Shown here: piece after piece, positions 61,815 to 64,000 of the stretch | How the letters are laid out: each line of letters starts with the position of its first letter | Numbering within the stretch: position 1 is the stretch's first letter | Assembly (NCBI GenBank): GCA_020633465.1 | Contig: JACKDN010000008.1 | Span: forward strand, 186,001-250,000 | Length of the DNA stretch: 64,000 nucleotides | From: Myxococcales bacterium | Lineage (GTDB): Bacteria > Myxococcota_A > Bradymonadia > UBA7976 > UBA1532 | Reading direction: 5' to 3' | Made by a program: the position numbers and the translations under genes | The notes under the pieces: generated by a model | Told to the model about the DNA's origin: nothing | Databases searched by the model: none | The model's input: only the letters and a program-made list of their open reading frames with translations

Positions 61815-64000
61815 CCCGTGGGCGCGCTGGCCCTGCTGCTGGGCGGCTGCAGCCCCGCGCCGCCGCCCGGCGCGCCGTCCGACGCGGCGCCCACGCCGCC
61901 GGACGCCCAGCGGACCGACGCGGCCCCCGTGGACGCCGAGGTCCCGCCGCCGCTGGACGGCAGCGCCTACGATCGCGTCAACGCCTACGTCGCCGAGCGC
62001 GATCGCCTCGACCGCCAGGTGTGGGGTGACGAGCTCGAGGCCCAGCGCCACGCGACCGCGTTCGTCGAGCTGTGGGACGCGCTGCGGGGCGCCACCGACG
62101 CCGCCGCGGTGCTGGCCGCCTTCCCGGTGGGCGCGCTCGTGGTGGGCCACCCCGGCGAGCCCTCGGCGTCCGCCGACGGGGTGACGCTGCTGCCCCTGTC
62201 CGCGGCGCCCCGCGCCCTCGACCAGGCCGCCTGGGCGGCCCTGGTGCGCGGGCTGGCCGACGACGGCCTCCGCCTGCGCCACAGCGTCTGGCACCACGTC
62301 GCGTTTCGGCCGGCGCCGCCGCGGTCGACCTTCGACGCCGAGCTGCACCTGATCCGCTCGGGGACGGACGAGCGGCTGTCGCTGCGGGCCCGGCTGATCG
62401 TCGACTGGCAGCCCTCGACCGCGCCCGCCACGCCGCGCCCCGCGCGCATCGACGCGACCGACGCCTGGCTGACGCGGCGCGCCGGCCCGCCGGCCTTCGT
62501 GCCCAGCCTGCAGCTGCCGATCGGCCGCCGCCCGCCCACCCCGGTGCTCGCCGCCGATCTCGGCGGCGACGGGCGCGTCGAGCTGGTGGTGCCCCGCACC
62601 AACGCCGCCTACCGCCCGACGGCCGACGGCACGTGGCTGCGCCTGACCCTGGCCAACCACCCCCTCAAGCAGCCCGACGCCGCCCTCCTGGCCGACCTCG
62701 ACGGCGACGGCCACCTCGACCTGCTCGTGGCCGGCCGCGACGCCGGGGGCGCGTACCGGCTGGGCCTGTACCGGGGCCACGAGGGCGGCCTCTTCCCCGA
62801 CCCCCCGCGCGTCGCCTTCGCGCCGGCCGAGCCGCTGCGTCGGGTGCGCGTGCTGACCGCCGGCGACATCGACGGCGACGGTGATCTCGATCTCTTCGTC
62901 GGCCAGCACCGCGGGCCCTTCGACGGCGGCGCCACGCCCACCCCCTTGCACGACGCCGACGACGGCCCGCCCAGCTATCTGCTGCGCAACGACGGCCGGG
63001 GCGGCTTCACCGACGTCACCGCCGACGCGGGGCTGACGGTGAAGCGCCACCGCCGCGCGCAGAGCGGCTCGTTGGTCGACCTCGACGACGATGGCGATCT
63101 CGACCTCGTGACGGTCAGCGACTTCTCGGGGGTGGATCTGTTCGCCAACGACGGCCGGGGCCGGTTCACCGACGTCACCCAGGCGCGCGTCGACGACCGC
63201 GCGCTGCTCGGCGCGGCCCACGCCCTGGCCGACTTCGACGGCGACGGCCGGCTCGATCTCGTCGCGACCGGCGTGCGCTCACCGACCGTCCACCGGCTGA
63301 ACGGGCTCGGGCTGCAGCGCCCCGGCCTCGACGCGTTCACGCGCGCGCGTACCGCGCTGAGCGGCGGCGATCGGCTGTACCTCGGTCGGCGCGACGGCCG
63401 CCTGCAGCGCGCCGACCTCGCCGCCGCGGGCTCGGCCTGGGGCCGGTCGTGGGGCGTCGTGGCCTTCGACCGCGAGAACGACGGCGACCTCGACCTGTTC
63501 GTCGCGCGGGGCGACCACAGCGGCCGGACGGCGCGCGACTACGACACGCAGTTCTGGCGCCACGACGTCTACTTCGACGCGCGCCCGCTGGGGCAGGCGG
63601 CCGCCGAGATCGCGCTCATCGGGCGGCAGGCCCACATCGGCAGCGGCCTGTCGTGGCACGGCTTCCAGCCCGACCGTCTGTACGTCCGGCGGCCCGACGG
63701 TTATCGCGACGAGGCGCACCTGTGGGGCCTGGGCAGCGCGGCCGACGGTCGCACCGCGCTGGCGTTCGATTACGACGAGGACGGGCGGGTCGACCTGTGC
63801 GTGACGGAGGCTGAAGAGAACCGGCTCGTCCTGCGCGTGTGGCGGAACGTCGCGCCGCCCGCGCCCTGGATCGGCGTCCGGCTGCTGGCCGCGCCCGGCC
63901 GGCCGGCCATCGGCGCCCGCGTCGCCCTGATCGGCCCGACGGGCCGCCGCGCCGCCGCGGTGGTGACCGGCGACTCGTTCCTCGCCCAGCACCCGGCGCG
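61791..64000 (+). CDS. FG-GAP/VCBS repeat lipoprotein, 3' end cut by window edge
   Basis: Frame open to the right edge, so the C-terminus is missing; about 735 residues are present. GTG at 61791 gives MAAAWRRRPVGALALLLGGC, a good lipoprotein signal; a GTG at 61818 is possible. After a Pro/Asp/Ala linker and a helical domain (AYDRVNAYVAERDRLDRQVW) come FG-GAP units with Asp-rich Ca loops: LAADLGGDGRVELVV, ALLADLDGDGHLDLLV, LTAGDIDGDGDLDLFV, SLVDLDDDGDLDLVT, ALADFDGDGRLDLVA, VAFDRENDGDLDLFV, AFDYDEDGRVDLCV, then an ASPIC/UnbV-like WIGVRLLAAPGRPAIGARVA. Seven repeats predict a seven-bladed propeller. Its start overlaps the tail of the VWA gene. Confidence 0.85.
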   Translation, partial: MAAAWRRRPVGALALLLGGCSPAPPPGAPSDAAPTPPDAQRTDAAPVDAEVPPPLDGSAYDRVNAYVAERDRLDRQVWGDELEAQRHATAFVELWDALRGATDAAAVLAAFPVGALVVGHPGEPSASADGVTLLPLSAAPRALDQAAWAALVRGLADDGLRLRHSVWHHVAFRPAPPRSTFDAELHLIRSGTDERLSLRARLIVDWQPSTAPATPRPARIDATDAWLTRRAGPPAFVPSLQLPIGRRPPTPVLAADLGGDGRVELVVPRTNAAYRPTADGTWLRLTLANHPLKQPDAALLADLDGDGHLDLLVAGRDAGGAYRLGLYRGHEGGLFPDPPRVAFAPAEPLRRVRVLTAGDIDGDGDLDLFVGQHRGPFDGGATPTPLHDADDGPPSYLLRNDGRGGFTDVTADAGLTVKRHRRAQSGSLVDLDDDGDLDLVTVSDFSGVDLFANDGRGRFTDVTQARVDDRALLGAAHALADFDGDGRLDLVATGVRSPTVHRLNGLGLQRPGLDAFTRARTALSGGDRLYLGRRDGRLQRADLAAAGSAWGRSWGVVAFDRENDGDLDLFVARGDHSGRTARDYDTQFWRHDVYFDARPLGQAAAEIALIGRQAHIGSGLSWHGFQPDRLYVRRPDGYRDEAHLWGLGSAADGRTALAFDYDEDGRVDLCVTEAEENRLVLRVWRNVAPPAPWIGVRLLAAPGRPAIGARVALIGPTGRRAAAVVTGDSFLAQHPA

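Overview
The window is about 73% GC, gene-dense, and has no gap longer than 250 bp. It reads like a chromosomal segment of a Myxococcota bacterium (predatory or gliding delta-type). Three things point there. There are many secreted lipoproteins with Asp-Ala-Pro or Gly-Gly-x-Pro-Gly linkers. There are Cys/Asp-rich MopE-type metal-binding repeats, one followed by a MYXO-CTERM-like tail. There is also a tandem PilT-type pilus motor locus with PilZ proteins. No tRNA, rRNA, CRISPR array or insertion sequence was seen. Both ends cut a gene: a GCS2-family ligase on the left and an FG-GAP/VCBS repeat lipoprotein on the right.

Layout. 1-9 kb: GCS2 ligase, Cys-rich lipoprotein, YfbK-type von Willebrand A lipoprotein, an unknown lipoprotein and a DigH-like glycan hydrolase. 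Two copies of a 52-bp intergenic element lie here. 9-15.3 kb: an electron-transfer set (MopE-like lipoprotein, FAD oxidoreductase, membrane polyferredoxin) and a cyclic-2,3-diphosphoglycerate-synthetase-like P-loop protein. All four are interrupted by single-base frameshifts. 15.4-21.2 kb: FHA protein, two unknowns, thioredoxin, ECF sigma factor, tyrS and hisC. 21.3-26.4 kb: pilus-motor operon (unknown protein, HEAT-PilT fusion, PilT), then an inverted pair of the 52-bp element and a PilZ gene with a structured leader. 26.3-35.4 kb: membrane protein, beta-propeller-like lipoprotein, DUF1415, DUF763, PHB-depolymerase-like esterase, CNNM/CBS transporter and a Na+:solute symporter with a visible promoter and operator.

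35.6-41.1 kb: ABC exporter pair, then a translationally coupled trio: GAF/sigma-54 activator, N6-adenine methylase and half-size specificity subunit. 41-44 kb: trypsin-like lipoprotein, membrane protein, and a zinc-ribbon Ser/Thr kinase with a C-terminal PilZ domain. 44.3-51.9 kb: 951-aa thiolase-like fusion, 997-aa HYR-type secreted protein, FabD-like acyltransferase, small DUF6132-like protein and DUF302 protein. 52-64 kb: secreted surface proteins, namely an Asp-Ala-Gly-Pro repeat lipoprotein, a tail-fibre-like protein with eight ~59-residue repeats and an endosialidase-type chaperone, a PPC-domain lipoprotein, a VWA/MopE protein and an FG-GAP lipoprotein.

Taken together the segment combines type IV pilus retraction and c-di-GMP/kinase signalling with a large exported protein repertoire. 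The least explained items are the dispersed 52-bp element, the thiolase fusion, and the activator-methylase-specificity operon. All assignments are by eye from motifs; no database search was run.
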